Shown here: piece by piece, positions 1-8,401 of the stretch
Layout: the number at the start of each line of letters is the position of its first letter
Position numbering within the stretch: the stretch's first letter is position 1
Origin: Belliella alkalica
GTDB taxonomy: Bacteria > Bacteroidota > Bacteroidia > Cytophagales > Cyclobacteriaceae
Length of the DNA stretch: 64,000 bases
NCBI RefSeq assembly: GCF_022549785.1
Contig: NZ_JAKZGO010000009.1
Location: 62,001 to 126,000 of the forward strand
Direction: 5' to 3'
Made by a program: the position numbers and the translations under genes
Notes under the pieces: model-generated
Told to the model about the DNA's origin: nothing
Database searches by the model: none
The model's input: only the letters and a program-made list of their open reading frames with translations

Positions 1-293
1 AAAACAGTCTTGCTACCTGTCTCCTCTTGTGATGTCAAGATCTTATCATCAGTATAGTATGGAAAAAGCACATTTTCTTCATCCTTTCGACCTGCAGAAA
101 GTGCCCCATTGCTACCTATAAACATCCAATGGTCTGAATGGCTAACAATAGACATAAAAAATGGTGGCATTTGATCCACATTTTGAACCTTATAATATTC
201 TTCTCCATTCAATATTACAAATTCACCTTTTACTTCCTTTTTTGGGAATTCGATCTTACAGTTATTTACATTGATCTGTGTATATTGTTTCAT
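1..293 (-). CDS. Probable glycoside phosphorylase, N-terminal part (cut by window edge)
   Basis: The reading frame starts with ATG at 293 and stays open to the left edge, giving 97 residues of the N-terminus. It has no signal peptide, so the product is probably cytoplasmic. The visible part contains 'MPPFFMSIVSHSDHWMFI' (about residues 42-59) and then 'LFPYYTDDKI'. From memory this resembles long Bacteroidota proteins annotated as cellobiose phosphorylase-like, possibly GH149/GH94-type; this is a recollection, not a search. It starts 20 bp after the laminarinase stop codon, so it is co-transcribed with the GH16 and sugar-porter genes. A phosphorylase acting on imported beta-glucan oligosaccharides would fit that context. 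Real gene: very likely. Exact family: uncertain. Confidence 0.6.
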   Translation of the reverse strand, partial: MKQYTQINVNNCKIEFPKKEVKGEFVILNGEEYYKVQNVDQMPPFFMSIVSHSDHWMFIGSNGALSAGRKDEENVLFPYYTDDKILTSQEETGSKTV

Positions 294-313
294 TTATCCT
301 TATCTACAATTTT

Positions 314-1609
314 CTATTTCTTCCCAAATACGCGCACGTAGTCAATCACAAACATCTGTGAGGTCATATTGGGATCAATTCCTTGGGATCCTCCCCATCC
401 TCCACCGATTGCCAAGTTGAGGATTATGTTTTGTGGAATATGAAATGGCCATTCTTTATCATTTGCATTTTTATCATACAAATAATAGGTTTCATCATCT
501 ACCAACATCTTTATCTCAGTAGGTGACCATTCTACAGAGTAGGTATGCCATTCTCCGGCTATGTTTTCAACTTCCTTTTTATTTGATATTTGATTTCCAA
601 TTTTAAAATAATATGCAGGAGTATGTACTGTAGCATGTGCGATCCCATCACCTGTTTCATTGTCAACTTCATACCCCACACTTTCCAAAATATCTATTTC
701 ACCACTATAAGGCCAATCTTTTTCATCTACATAGGTATTACCAAGTGTCCAACCAGCAGCCCAATTCCCCTTTTCTTTAGGAACTTTTGCACGAAACTCA
801 ATCTTTCCATACAGAAATGCCACTTTTCCTCTTGTAGTCAGTCTTGCTGACGTCCATTGTTTACCAAAATCACCTTTTCTTGCTTCGATTATTAAATTGC
901 CATCTTCAATTCGCGCATTCTCTTCCCTTGCTTCGGTATAATATTGAAGCTCATTATTACCCCAACCCCAATCTCCAAAATCATATGTCCATTTGGTAGA
1001 ATCGATAACATCTCCATCAAATTCATCTGACCAAACCAAACTCCATTCCTCACCGGAAGTATTTTGTTCCAAAATCTCTTTTGATTCCGAATGATCTTTC
1101 ATCAAAGTGAAAATAACTTTATCTATAGCAACAATCCCCTTAGATGCATGAAGCTTCATTTTATGCAACCCTTTTCTAAATGGACTCCCCTCCACTCCTA
1201 CTCTAGCTTGACCTAAAGAGGAAATAAGATTGACTTTGCCAGAAACATCATAAGTCCTCTCATCTTTATTGTCATAATAATCTTCCAACCAAACTTGTGC
1301 TGAATCTTTAGAGGTACTCGCAAGAAACTCTACCTTGTATCTTCCTGAGTGAGCAAAATCGACATCCAAACAAACCCATTGGCCTTCATTCATTACCACT
1401 GTTGTATCTCCCTCAATCACTTGCTTGCTCAACCCTTCTGAAGATAGATGAAAACCTTCGACCCCAACTTCCAATTTATAATACTCTTGTTCTGCTGATT
1501 CTGAAAGAACCTCCTTTTCATTAGGACTAGAGCAGGACATGTAAACCAAACCAAACAAAGCCGTTGATAAATACTTGAAATTCATAATTTTGGACATTTT
1601 ATACATCAT
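314..1609 (-). CDS. GH16 endo-beta-1,3-glucanase (laminarinase) lipoprotein
   Basis: Hydrolyses internal beta-1,3-glucan (laminarin-type) bonds at the cell surface or in the periplasm. The 431-residue frame has a hydrophobic leader ending in a lipobox cysteine (YMSC, C26), a CBM6-like beta-sandwich region at about 42-172, and a GH16 domain at about 188-431. The GH16 catalytic signature GEIDILE carries E304 (nucleophile), D306 and E309 (acid/base), preceded by the substrate-cleft segments 'NNELQYYT' and 'GNWAAGWTLG'. Three in-frame ATGs lie near the start; the third (codon 9, 'MNFKYLST', base 1585) gives a more usual lipoprotein leader. It lies 108 bp downstream of the sugar porter and 20 bp upstream of the probable phosphorylase, as part of one operon. 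Confidence 0.92.
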   Translation of the reverse strand: MMYKMSKIMNFKYLSTALFGLVYMSCSSPNEKEVLSESAEQEYYKLEVGVEGFHLSSEGLSKQVIEGDTTVVMNEGQWVCLDVDFAHSGRYKVEFLASTSKDSAQVWLEDYYDNKDERTYDVSGKVNLISSLGQARVGVEGSPFRKGLHKMKLHASKGIVAIDKVIFTLMKDHSESKEILEQNTSGEEWSLVWSDEFDGDVIDSTKWTYDFGDWGWGNNELQYYTEAREENARIEDGNLIIEARKGDFGKQWTSARLTTRGKVAFLYGKIEFRAKVPKEKGNWAAGWTLGNTYVDEKDWPYSGEIDILESVGYEVDNETGDGIAHATVHTPAYYFKIGNQISNKKEVENIAGEWHTYSVEWSPTEIKMLVDDETYYLYDKNANDKEWPFHIPQNIILNLAIGGGWGGSQGIDPNMTSQMFVIDYVRVFGKK

Positions 1610-1717
1610 GATTTATTTTATTTATGTTCAATCGCTTTCATACCAGTAGCCACTTATAATCTTGCATAAATCACATTACTATCTCCCGTGGTGAGTTGAC
1701 TCTGAAATCGACCGATT

Positions 1718-3280
1718 TTATTTCTTTATAAGTATAGTTTCAAGCTCTTCTAAGGATTTGTTTTTTGTTTCTGGGACAACAAACCAAACAAACACAACCC
1801 CAATAGCAGCAAATACACCATAAATCAAAAAAGTCGTACTACTTCCCATTGTATCCAATTGCCAAGGGAAAAATTGCTGTACTAGGTAACTAATAAGTGA
1901 ATTGATAAATCCTACAAAAGATATTGCAACTCCTTTGATATGAATAGGGAACAATTCTGAAAATAATACCCACATAACTGGCCCAATGGATATCGCAAAG
2001 GAAGCTACAAAACCCAAAATGCCGATTAGGATTAGTGTTGGATTCATATTTATAGCGGCGGTAATTGCTTCAGATTCAAATTTAAGAGCATCACTTTCAC
2101 CCAACGATAATCTCAGGGCATTCTTGAAACTTACATCATCATCAAAAACGACCCCAATCAATTCGCTCAACTTTGATTTGTCCAAATTTTCATTCAGACT
2201 TGAAATAGATGTTTCTTTCAATTCATATGTAGCTTGTCCAAAGCCATAAGCCAATAAACTCATGCACAGAGTAATTCCAACCAACCCACCTACAAGCAAT
2301 GGCTTTCTACCAAGTTTATCAATAAAAAGTATTGCAAAAACAGTAAATACCAAATTAGTCAAGCCTACCAATATCGCTTGGATAAAAGAAGCATCAGTAC
2401 CTATTCCAGATTGTTCAAATATCATAGGAGCATAGAAAAAAACAGAATTGATTCCTGTGATTTGCTGCAAAATCGCTATCACTACTCCAATCACTAACAC
2501 TAACCTGTATGCTGGTTTAAAAAACTCTGTGATTTTTATTTTCTCTTTCTCTTTTTCATTGTCAATCTTATGAATAGCATCTTTGATTTGCTTTTGAGCA
2601 TCCTGTATATCTGTAAATTGCCTCATGATATACAATGCCTGATCTGTCTGTCCTTTCATTACCAACCACCTTGGGCTTTTTGGGACAAAAAACAACCCGA
2701 TATAATATAATACTGCAGGAAAAAACTCTAGGCCAAGCATCCATCTCCAATTCCACTTTTCAAAACCTAAGGATATAGCCCAAGAAGCATCAGAGTCAGC
2801 TAACTTTAAAATCAGGAAATTAGTAAAAAATGCAACAGAAATACCAATTACTATATTGAGTTGATTGAAAGAAACGAGTCTTCCCCTCATCGATGGAGAT
2901 GCTATTTCTGCTATATACATAGGCGCCAAAATCAATGAAGCACCTACCCCAAAACCTCCAAGCATTCTGGCAATTACAAGCAAAAGGAAATTTGGAGCTA
3001 CAGCAGAACCCAATGCACTGACTGCAAAAAGTATGGCAGCCCATTGAAGCACTTTCCTTCTCCCAAACCGATCACTCAAAGGGCCTGAAATCATCATAGC
3101 CAAAGTCGCAGTGAGGGTAAGTGATGCTACTGACCATCCTAGTTGTAATTTGGTCAGATTAAATTCTGGTTCTATGAACTTGACCACTCCTGAGATAACA
3201 GAGGCATCAAATCCCATCAAAAAGCCTCCTAGAGCTACAATCAAGGCTATACGGACAGTATAAAATTGTGTTTTTGTCAT
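1718..3280 (-). CDS. MFS sugar porter (sugar/H+ symporter)
   Basis: Inner-membrane importer of a mono- or oligosaccharide, 520 residues and 12 predicted membrane segments. It carries the sugar-porter signatures: DRFGRR at 70-75 (loop 2-3), PMYIAEIASPSMRGR at 120-134, the PESPR-like 'VPKSPRWL' at 199-206, QQITGINSVFFYAP at 272-285, and VPETK at 502-506. A polar insertion at about 350-410 between segments 8 and 9 is longer than in the E. coli XylE/GalP type and is seen in many Bacteroidota members of the family. It is first in the operon, followed by the GH16 enzyme and the phosphorylase, so the likely substrate is glucose or a short beta-glucan product; that is inference. Upstream lies a 390-bp AT-rich regulatory gap. 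Confidence 0.92.
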   Translation of the reverse strand: MTKTQFYTVRIALIVALGGFLMGFDASVISGVVKFIEPEFNLTKLQLGWSVASLTLTATLAMMISGPLSDRFGRRKVLQWAAILFAVSALGSAVAPNFLLLVIARMLGGFGVGASLILAPMYIAEIASPSMRGRLVSFNQLNIVIGISVAFFTNFLILKLADSDASWAISLGFEKWNWRWMLGLEFFPAVLYYIGLFFVPKSPRWLVMKGQTDQALYIMRQFTDIQDAQKQIKDAIHKIDNEKEKEKIKITEFFKPAYRLVLVIGVVIAILQQITGINSVFFYAPMIFEQSGIGTDASFIQAILVGLTNLVFTVFAILFIDKLGRKPLLVGGLVGITLCMSLLAYGFGQATYELKETSISSLNENLDKSKLSELIGVVFDDDVSFKNALRLSLGESDALKFESEAITAAINMNPTLILIGILGFVASFAISIGPVMWVLFSELFPIHIKGVAISFVGFINSLISYLVQQFFPWQLDTMGSSTTFLIYGVFAAIGVVFVWFVVPETKNKSLEELETILIKK

Positions 3281-3672
3281 TGCTTTTGGGTTTGGTTAAT
3301 TAAAAAAAATCTAACTATAGATTTTGATACCAAGGAAGCAAAATATATCCTAAGTGACTAAAAAAGGGCTACATCAATAATACATCAATGATCAAAATAA
3401 TACTATACAAAACTTTCACAATCGACCCTAAATGCTATTTACTTAGATAAATTGTAAAAATTACGTTTTCACAATTATGGAAATTCAATTTCACATTGTA
3501 TTAACCAACAATTCTAAGTGCATGCATGCAATCAATGAAAGGAAAATAAAATGAGCTAAATAATCTATTCAGATAAAAAAATAATCCATAAGTGTATAAT
3601 CATAAAATCAAAAAACCTTTCTTCAATCATTTACTATGCTTGAAGAAAGGTTAAGATTAATTAACTTAAATT
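3281..3672. other. Intergenic region upstream of the beta-glucan operon
   Basis: This 392-bp AT-rich gap holds the leader and promoter of the sugar-porter operon (read leftwards) and the terminator of the XRE gene. A perfect 12-bp palindrome TGCATGCATGCA lies at 3519-3530, about 240 bp upstream of the porter start, and could be a regulator site. No coding frame is convincing. No clear TAnnTTTG element with correct spacing was found for the operon; 'TATATTTTG', one base too long, lies about 60 bp upstream of the start codon. Confidence 0.5.
3614..3652 (-). terminator. Intrinsic terminator of the XRE-family gene
   Basis: A perfect 13-bp inverted repeat AACCTTTCTTCAA / TTGAAGAAAGGTT with a 13-nt loop is followed, on the minus strand, by TTTTTTGATTTT. 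It lies 20 bp beyond the stop codon of the minus-strand regulator gene. Confidence 0.75.
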
Positions 3673-4521
3673 TCATATCAAAACAGCTCTTCCACTCTCA
3701 TCTTTTTTAGTAGAAGTAAATATTCCCCCGGCGTATATTGAGAGGAGTAGATAAATCAAAAGAATATCGAAAGCAGTCAGAAAAATCAAACCTATCATAC
3801 TAAAAATTACTGTCATCAAGGATATCCCGGCCAATAACCCAATGATCCCCGCAACCATAAATATAGACCCCATCTTATTCTGAATTCTAACAAATCCAAT
3901 AGAAAGCGGAATAATGCCAATTCCCAAACTTAACAACTTGATAAATCCAAACAATTTATAATCAGTTTGAAATTGGCTGGAATAAAAAATATCTGCCCCA
4001 ATAATCAGGAAATTAATACTTATATAGAAAATTGAGCCAATAAGAATTAAATCTGACCCAAGTTCTTTGCCTAATCTCACAAAACCGAAACAGAAGAAGA
4101 ATAGAAAGATAAATACAAAGATTTTGAGGGTTGCGTAGTATGAAGGCTGACTTAGACTTGATCCTAGCAAAAGTGCTCCATCCCAATAAAACTCCAAAAT
4201 AGAAATCAAAAAATAGATAATACCCGAAATCCCTGCTAAAAGAAAAAACTTTTTGGATGAGGGAGAAAAGCTTATTTCTTCTTGTTTGGGTAAATACTCC
4301 AAAGCATCTTTATTCTGATTAACTTCCAAGACCTCCAAAATTGCCTTGATGGTAAATGGTCTTGGTGTCACCTCTCCTGCTTCTATCCTCTGTATAGTAC
4401 GTACATTGATGTTACATTTTTCTACAAGTTCTTCTTGTGTCAATCCTTTGGCCTTCCTCCACTCTTGGATTTTCTGACCGAGTTCTGGTTGTTTCATTGT
4501 GATGATCGTTTGTTTAACCAT
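3673..4521 (-). CDS. XRE-family regulator with C-terminal membrane domain
   Basis: The 282-residue protein has an N-terminal helix-turn-helix of the XRE/Cro type at about 14-68 ('GQKIQEWRKAKGLTQEELV', then 'RTIQRIEAGEVTPRP'), a short linker, and about six hydrophobic segments from residue 90 to 275. This architecture puts a DNA-binding domain on the inside of the membrane. Its ligand and target genes are unknown. ATGs at 4521 and 4497 are both possible starts; a TAnnTTTG promoter element 22 bp upstream of 4521 is compatible with either. It stands alone, divergent from the envelope gene set that begins at 4907, so that set is a possible target, though nothing in the sequence proves it. Confidence 0.85.
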   Translation of the reverse strand: MVKQTIITMKQPELGQKIQEWRKAKGLTQEELVEKCNINVRTIQRIEAGEVTPRPFTIKAILEVLEVNQNKDALEYLPKQEEISFSPSSKKFFLLAGISGIIYFLISILEFYWDGALLLGSSLSQPSYYATLKIFVFIFLFFFCFGFVRLGKELGSDLILIGSIFYISINFLIIGADIFYSSQFQTDYKLFGFIKLLSLGIGIIPLSIGFVRIQNKMGSIFMVAGIIGLLAGISLMTVIFSMIGLIFLTAFDILLIYLLLSIYAGGIFTSTKKDESGRAVLI

Positions 4522-4542
4522 TGCAATTTGGATTGATTTCTA

Positions 4543-4550
4543 CAAATATA
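4543..4550 (-). promoter_or_regulatory. Putative -7 element (TATATTTG) for the XRE gene
   Basis: TATATTTG on the minus strand matches the Bacteroidota sigma consensus TAnnTTTG and would start transcription near 4536, 15 nt before the first ATG. No good -33 TTTG is visible. Confidence 0.4.
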
Positions 4551-4906
4551 ACCTGAAAGTAGGGAGGATTTTACCCGACATTTGGACGGCATTGGGTTCT
4601 GAGAGCCAAAATACGAAAACTGATCGATAAACTCGAGGTTTGAATTTATGATAAATACTAAAGTACTGAGTTAAGTAGGACATTTTAAAAGCAGCTTATA
4701 TCCTTCTGAAAAAGAAAGTCAGCAAAATCAAAGTCCTGAAAATATGAACATTATTTTAGTACTAAGCGAGGAGCTAAAACAACCAATGATCGGAATCTAA
4801 ATTATTTAAATCTATTTGAGTATTAAAATTTTCACAAAATTTTTGGATAATTACCATTTGTATATATTTTCAACCATCAATAAATTTTTAACTAACTTTT
4901 AATATC
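4551..4906. other. Divergent intergenic region
   Basis: About 355 bp, AT-rich, between the XRE regulator and the plus-strand lipoprotein gene. It must hold both promoters. 'ACCATTTG' and 'TATATATTTTC' near 4854-4870 resemble, but do not match, the -7 consensus for the lipoprotein gene. No coding frame or repeat was recognised. Confidence 0.4.
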
Positions 4907-5566
4907 ATGAAAAACTTTACAAAACTTTACAAAACTTTACAAATAAAGTTTTTATTAGCAATTTTAATGTTTTCATGTCAGGAAGTTTCTGAAAATCCTG
5001 ATTTGATCAAAGACTCGGAAGATTTGAGTACGAAAATTCTTCCACCGGACCTAGACCCTACGGGTAGGATATCATTCGCAAACCTGAACAGTTTTTCTGA
5101 TTTTGTAGAAAAGAACATCGAAAAACCTGTAGAAGAACTTAATTTGTTTAAAGGTAGATTTGTTTCCCTACGACAAAAAAATGAAGAGTTAGCAAGGACG
5201 AATCCCGAATTACTCAAAGTTTTGGATGAAGATATCGAGGAAGACCCCATTATTACTGACGAATTCACTGCTTCTATTGTAAACGAAAAAAGAGAGGTCA
5301 TGATTGATGGCAAAGTCGTAAGATATACAGAATATGGCACTTTGGTTTATCATGATTACTTTACAGAAAGAGTCGAACAGATTCTAGAAATATTGACTCA
5401 CGAGGAAATAGAAAGCATTTATTCAACACATGATTTTGAAGAAGATTCTTTTTATGAAATCGAGCCTGGTATCTTTCTTTTTGGCACAGTTGAAGAAGAT
5501 GAAGTTGATATGGAAATGAAGTATGTTGATTATTCAAATGCAGCAATGATTCCTTGGGGGCCATAA
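4907..5566 (+). CDS. Putative lipoprotein of unknown function
   Basis: The 219-residue product starts with a lipoprotein signal peptide ending in LMFSC (C24), so it is likely anchored in the inner or outer membrane. The rest is acidic and predicted helical, with 'EILTHEEIESIYSTHDFEEDSF' style Glu-rich stretches; no catalytic motif was recognised. The first 11 codons are made of three copies of a 10-bp direct repeat. The following frame (open from 5594) is in the same phase, separated only by a TAA, eight codons and a TGA, so the two may once have been a single gene. It is the first gene of a plus-strand group of envelope genes reaching 7557. Confidence 0.75.
   Translation: MKNFTKLYKTLQIKFLLAILMFSCQEVSENPDLIKDSEDLSTKILPPDLDPTGRISFANLNSFSDFVEKNIEKPVEELNLFKGRFVSLRQKNEELARTNPELLKVLDEDIEEDPIITDEFTASIVNEKREVMIDGKVVRYTEYGTLVYHDYFTERVEQILEILTHEEIESIYSTHDFEEDSFYEIEPGIFLFGTVEEDEVDMEMKYVDYSNAAMIPWGP
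4911..4940 (+). repeat. Three tandem copies of a 10-bp repeat inside the signal-peptide codons
   Basis: AAAACTTTAC occurs three times head to tail, starting two bases after the ATG. Ten is not a multiple of three, so loss of one copy gives ATG AAA AAC TTT ACA AAA CTT TAC AAA TAA when read by codon, an immediate stop, and gain of one copy shifts the frame. Copy-number change would therefore switch the lipoprotein off. Confidence 0.9.
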
Positions 5567-5686
5567 CCTTTTAATTTTCCATTTTGTAATTGAACAAACA
5601 ATAAGAGAGTTGATAATTATAACTTACCACATTGGACTGGTGGAATAAGAGAAACTGGTTATAGGTATTTTGAAAGCAATAGAAGA

Positions 5687-6193
5687 ATGAAAGCCAAAGC
5701 TTGGTCAACAAATTACGCTACTCATTCAACAAGCGGCTTTTTCACTAAAAACCAAAGAAGAAGATTGGGTGTATGGTGGGCGTCTGATGCCGATATTGTT
5801 TCAATATCTGTAAGAGGAAGCTTTTACTACCCGCAACCTATTAACATCAAAATATATATGCCTTTCAAACTCGACCCGGCTGATCCATTTCAACCAAATG
5901 GATATTGGAATAGATCATTTACAAATGAAGCTAAAATTGGATTTGGATTAATTACTGCACAAATTGGTATAACAAATAACCTTCAGTCACTAATTTCTTC
6001 AGCTGGTTTTTGCGACCCCTCAAAAGACTTCAATGCCAATGTAAATTATTATACTGGAGGCAAAGGTTTCTACTGTAAACCAAAATGGAAACCATCAAGT
6101 GCAGTCAAAATAAAAGAAAGCGAATCCTGTCATTATGTAAAAAGAGGGAATTACCAAGGTGAAATTCAAATAAAAATCAAAGTCAATGATTAA
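5687..6193 (+). CDS. Hypothetical protein, possibly the severed C-terminal half of the preceding gene
   Basis: From the first ATG the product has 168 residues and no signal peptide. The same frame is open upstream to 5594, and its upstream codons read like protein ('NLPHWTGGIRETGYRYFES'), which suggests the true start lies further left or the gene has been broken. Its N-terminal part is basic and aromatic ('KNQRRRLGVWWASDADIVS'), and there are three cysteines in the second half. No family was recognised. Its stop overlaps the start of the next gene by 8 bp, so it is translated, or was, as part of an operon. The lack of a signal peptide next to three exported neighbours supports the broken-gene reading. 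Confidence 0.6.
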   Translation: MKAKAWSTNYATHSTSGFFTKNQRRRLGVWWASDADIVSISVRGSFYYPQPINIKIYMPFKLDPADPFQPNGYWNRSFTNEAKIGFGLITAQIGITNNLQSLISSAGFCDPSKDFNANVNYYTGGKGFYCKPKWKPSSAVKIKESESCHYVKRGNYQGEIQIKIKVND

Positions 6194-6968
6194 AAAAACA
6201 ATCCTATTAGCTTTCACCTCAATTTTAAGTTTAAGCTGTTGTTTTGCCCAAGGGAGGTTGTCTGTGGGTTTTGATTTAGCTTCAAGAAAAGAAATAAGAA
6301 GTTATCATGACCCACAAGGCTACCTTCACAGGCAATACACGCCTTTGTTTGCTATTGGTGGAAGTCTCAGTTATATGATAAATGACAAGTGGGAAGTAGA
6401 ATCAGGAATTTATGAAACTAGCTTTCACCAGACGGTAAGTGCTTACTATAAAGAACCGGGCTATATCCCTTTAAGCGGTACAGGATGGCAAGTAAATGGA
6501 TTAAAAACTTTGCAGATACCTCAGAGGGGAGTTTATGATCTTGGTTTGAACTGGAAAAGGTTTTCATTTTCAGCAATTGGGGGCTTAAACTTATACCATT
6601 TAAACGGTAGCTTAAAAACGAGAGGAGAAGCAGGCTTGAGTGCCATACTTGTTTATCCAACCCCTCCAACTAATTTGATGATCTACTACGAAAGTTATCC
6701 GATAAGAAAATCTAGTATTGCTTTTGAACTTGGAGGACAAGTAAAATATCAAATTTCAAATAGATTGAATTTTATTTATCGTTTTACTGCGCTTGCTGGC
6801 ACTCGTGACATGATCAAAATGGAGGGTTATTATGAAATAGACAACCCTCCTACCCTATATCCATTTGAAGTGACGTCCAAAGGAACTGCCCTACATCACA
6901 CATTCAGCCTTAGGTATAGAATGGGAAAAAAGAAAGAAAAACAAAACTGGTGGGAATATGAAGACTAA
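6186..6968 (+). CDS. Outer-membrane beta-barrel-like protein
   Basis: The 260-residue product has a signal peptide (about residues 1-22, ending CCFAQ) and then alternating aromatic/glycine strands ('FAIGGSLSYMINDKWEVESGIYE', in two pieces) ending in a terminal strand 'TFSLRYRMG' before a charged tail. This is the pattern of small Bacteroidota outer-membrane barrels of the PorT/OmpW-like kind, so an outer-membrane location is inferred. No specific function was recognised. It overlaps the preceding frame by 8 bp and the following barrel gene by 11 bp, so the three genes are very probably translated from one message. Confidence 0.75.
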   Translation: MIKKTILLAFTSILSLSCCFAQGRLSVGFDLASRKEIRSYHDPQGYLHRQYTPLFAIGGSLSYMINDKWEVESGIYETSFHQTVSAYYKEPGYIPLSGTGWQVNGLKTLQIPQRGVYDLGLNWKRFSFSAIGGLNLYHLNGSLKTRGEAGLSAILVYPTPPTNLMIYYESYPIRKSSIAFELGGQVKYQISNRLNFIYRFTALAGTRDMIKMEGYYEIDNPPTLYPFEVTSKGTALHHTFSLRYRMGKKKEKQNWWEYED

Positions 6969-7557
6969 AACAATATTATTTTTGATTGCCTTGAGCTGTA
7001 GTTTTATTGCTTCAGCAAAAGATGGTGATACTGAAAAGACAATTTCAGTATCAAAATATAAGACTAATCCAATGCATGGAAATGGTCTGAACTATGTAAG
7101 TTTTGGATTGGAAATTGGCCCTACACTCAATCGATCCAATCAAACCTATCCATTACACTTTGCTTTACCGGTTAAGGTATATCTGGGCAGACAGAAAAAT
7201 GGGCGTTTTCTTGTAAGAACAGGATTTCATTACTTCCCTAGTATCAAAGAAAGCATGTGGGTGGATGTAAAAAGATCCTATATCACAATTGTCCCATTGG
7301 CGATTGGCTATCGCAAAAATTTCAATGGCTGGTATGCTGAAGGTTCAGTAGGCGCAGCATTGAATACAGGAACAACCGTATTCAATGATTCATCCATAGA
7401 AAACTGGAGCGTTACTTATCGTGAAATCAATTATGGTATTGAGGTAGGAAAACAGATCGGAGATTTTGATATCGGGCTGGCAGTTTACAACACTGGCCCT
7501 ATTCCATACCATATACTATATGCGGGAATCAAGGGTAGTTATAGAATCAAGTGGTAA
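6958..7557 (+). CDS. Small outer-membrane beta-barrel-like protein
   Basis: The 199-residue product has a signal peptide (cleavage after 'SFIASA', about residue 20) and repeated amphipathic strands such as 'VSFGLEIGPTL', 'FLVRTGFHYFP' and 'IVPLAIGYRKNF', closing with 'AGIKGSYRIKW'; the aromatic last residue is typical of outer-membrane barrels. It starts inside the end of the preceding barrel gene (11-bp overlap). The function is unknown; the pair may form an envelope complex with the upstream lipoprotein. The gene ends 5 bp from the convergent minus-strand lipoprotein gene with no terminator hairpin between them. Confidence 0.75.
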   Translation: MKTKTILFLIALSCSFIASAKDGDTEKTISVSKYKTNPMHGNGLNYVSFGLEIGPTLNRSNQTYPLHFALPVKVYLGRQKNGRFLVRTGFHYFPSIKESMWVDVKRSYITIVPLAIGYRKNFNGWYAEGSVGAALNTGTTVFNDSSIENWSVTYREINYGIEVGKQIGDFDIGLAVYNTGPIPYHILYAGIKGSYRIKW

Positions 7558-7562
7558 TTAAT

Positions 7563-8273
7563 CTAATTTATATTAATCCCAATAATCAATCCCAGCCATG
7601 GTTTTCTTTGATAGATCCATAGATTAGAATTCTTATCTAGGAGCCTATCCCAACCTAGTGCGAATCCCAAATTCAAGTAATCTATCCCTATGCTAAAGGC
7701 AAGCCCATTTGACCAAACCAATCCATCATATTCTTCGGTAATTTGATCATTTGTAAACCAAGGGGTTATTGGGGACGAACCAAACCCAGAAAATGCTCCA
7801 AACGATAAGCCATAATGCCTTGTCTTTCTTTCCTGCTGTCCAAATTTGTTTCTCCTATATTTCAAACTATAGAAATCTGTCCTGTAGCCCGCATAAACTG
7901 ATGCGTTCAAATTCGTACTCAACTGTTGTGGCTGATTCGCTACAGGAAACCTATATTTGAATGGAATGGTAATTAGATCTATGTCAAATCCGTTTGTAGT
8001 AAAATAACTATCAGGACAATCCACTTCGGCTAAATGCTGTGGATAAATCAACGCATCATTCTCCAATGTGTCAATTTGGTAAAACTCCCCTTTTTTTACA
8101 ATTGGAAAGATATAAATAGAGTCATATTCATTATCTAAATAAATCTTTTCTTTTTGGCCAAAAACCTTTGAAGTATAAAGTCCATCTTCTATTTCGAACT
8201 TCACTGTTTCCTTAGAAGCAATACATGAATTAAGAATCACAGACAAAAAAATAAAACCATAAATTCTAGACAT
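7563..8273 (-). CDS. Putative outer-membrane lipoprotein with barrel-like C-terminus
   Basis: The 236-residue product begins with a lipoprotein leader ending LNSC (C17). Residues 20-90 look like a small soluble domain; from about 100 onward there are strands such as 'LNASVYAGYRTDFYSLKY', 'GLSFGAFSGFG' and 'LAFSIGIDYLNLGFALGW', suggesting a partial barrel. No known family was recognised. It converges on the two plus-strand barrel genes, 5 bp apart, and is the last of four envelope-type genes in this stretch. Its upstream gap (8274-8401) is shared with the divergent M28 peptidase gene. Confidence 0.7.
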   Translation of the reverse strand: MSRIYGFIFLSVILNSCIASKETVKFEIEDGLYTSKVFGQKEKIYLDNEYDSIYIFPIVKKGEFYQIDTLENDALIYPQHLAEVDCPDSYFTTNGFDIDLITIPFKYRFPVANQPQQLSTNLNASVYAGYRTDFYSLKYRRNKFGQQERKTRHYGLSFGAFSGFGSSPITPWFTNDQITEEYDGLVWSNGLAFSIGIDYLNLGFALGWDRLLDKNSNLWIYQRKPWLGLIIGININ

Positions 8274-8401
8274 GTTATCTTTTTTTTACCCTAAGATAAA
8301 AAACCCTATCCGTTTTTGAACAATTTTCCCCTGTTTTCCCAAAAGCTTTTGACCAAAGCATTGTTTATTTCTATATTCAGGCTGATTAATAAAATATTTA
8401 G

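Noticed and set aside
138-341. 67-residue plus-strand frame near the left edge
   Set aside because: Antisense to the well-formed N-terminus of the phosphorylase-like gene; Phe/Leu-rich shadow.
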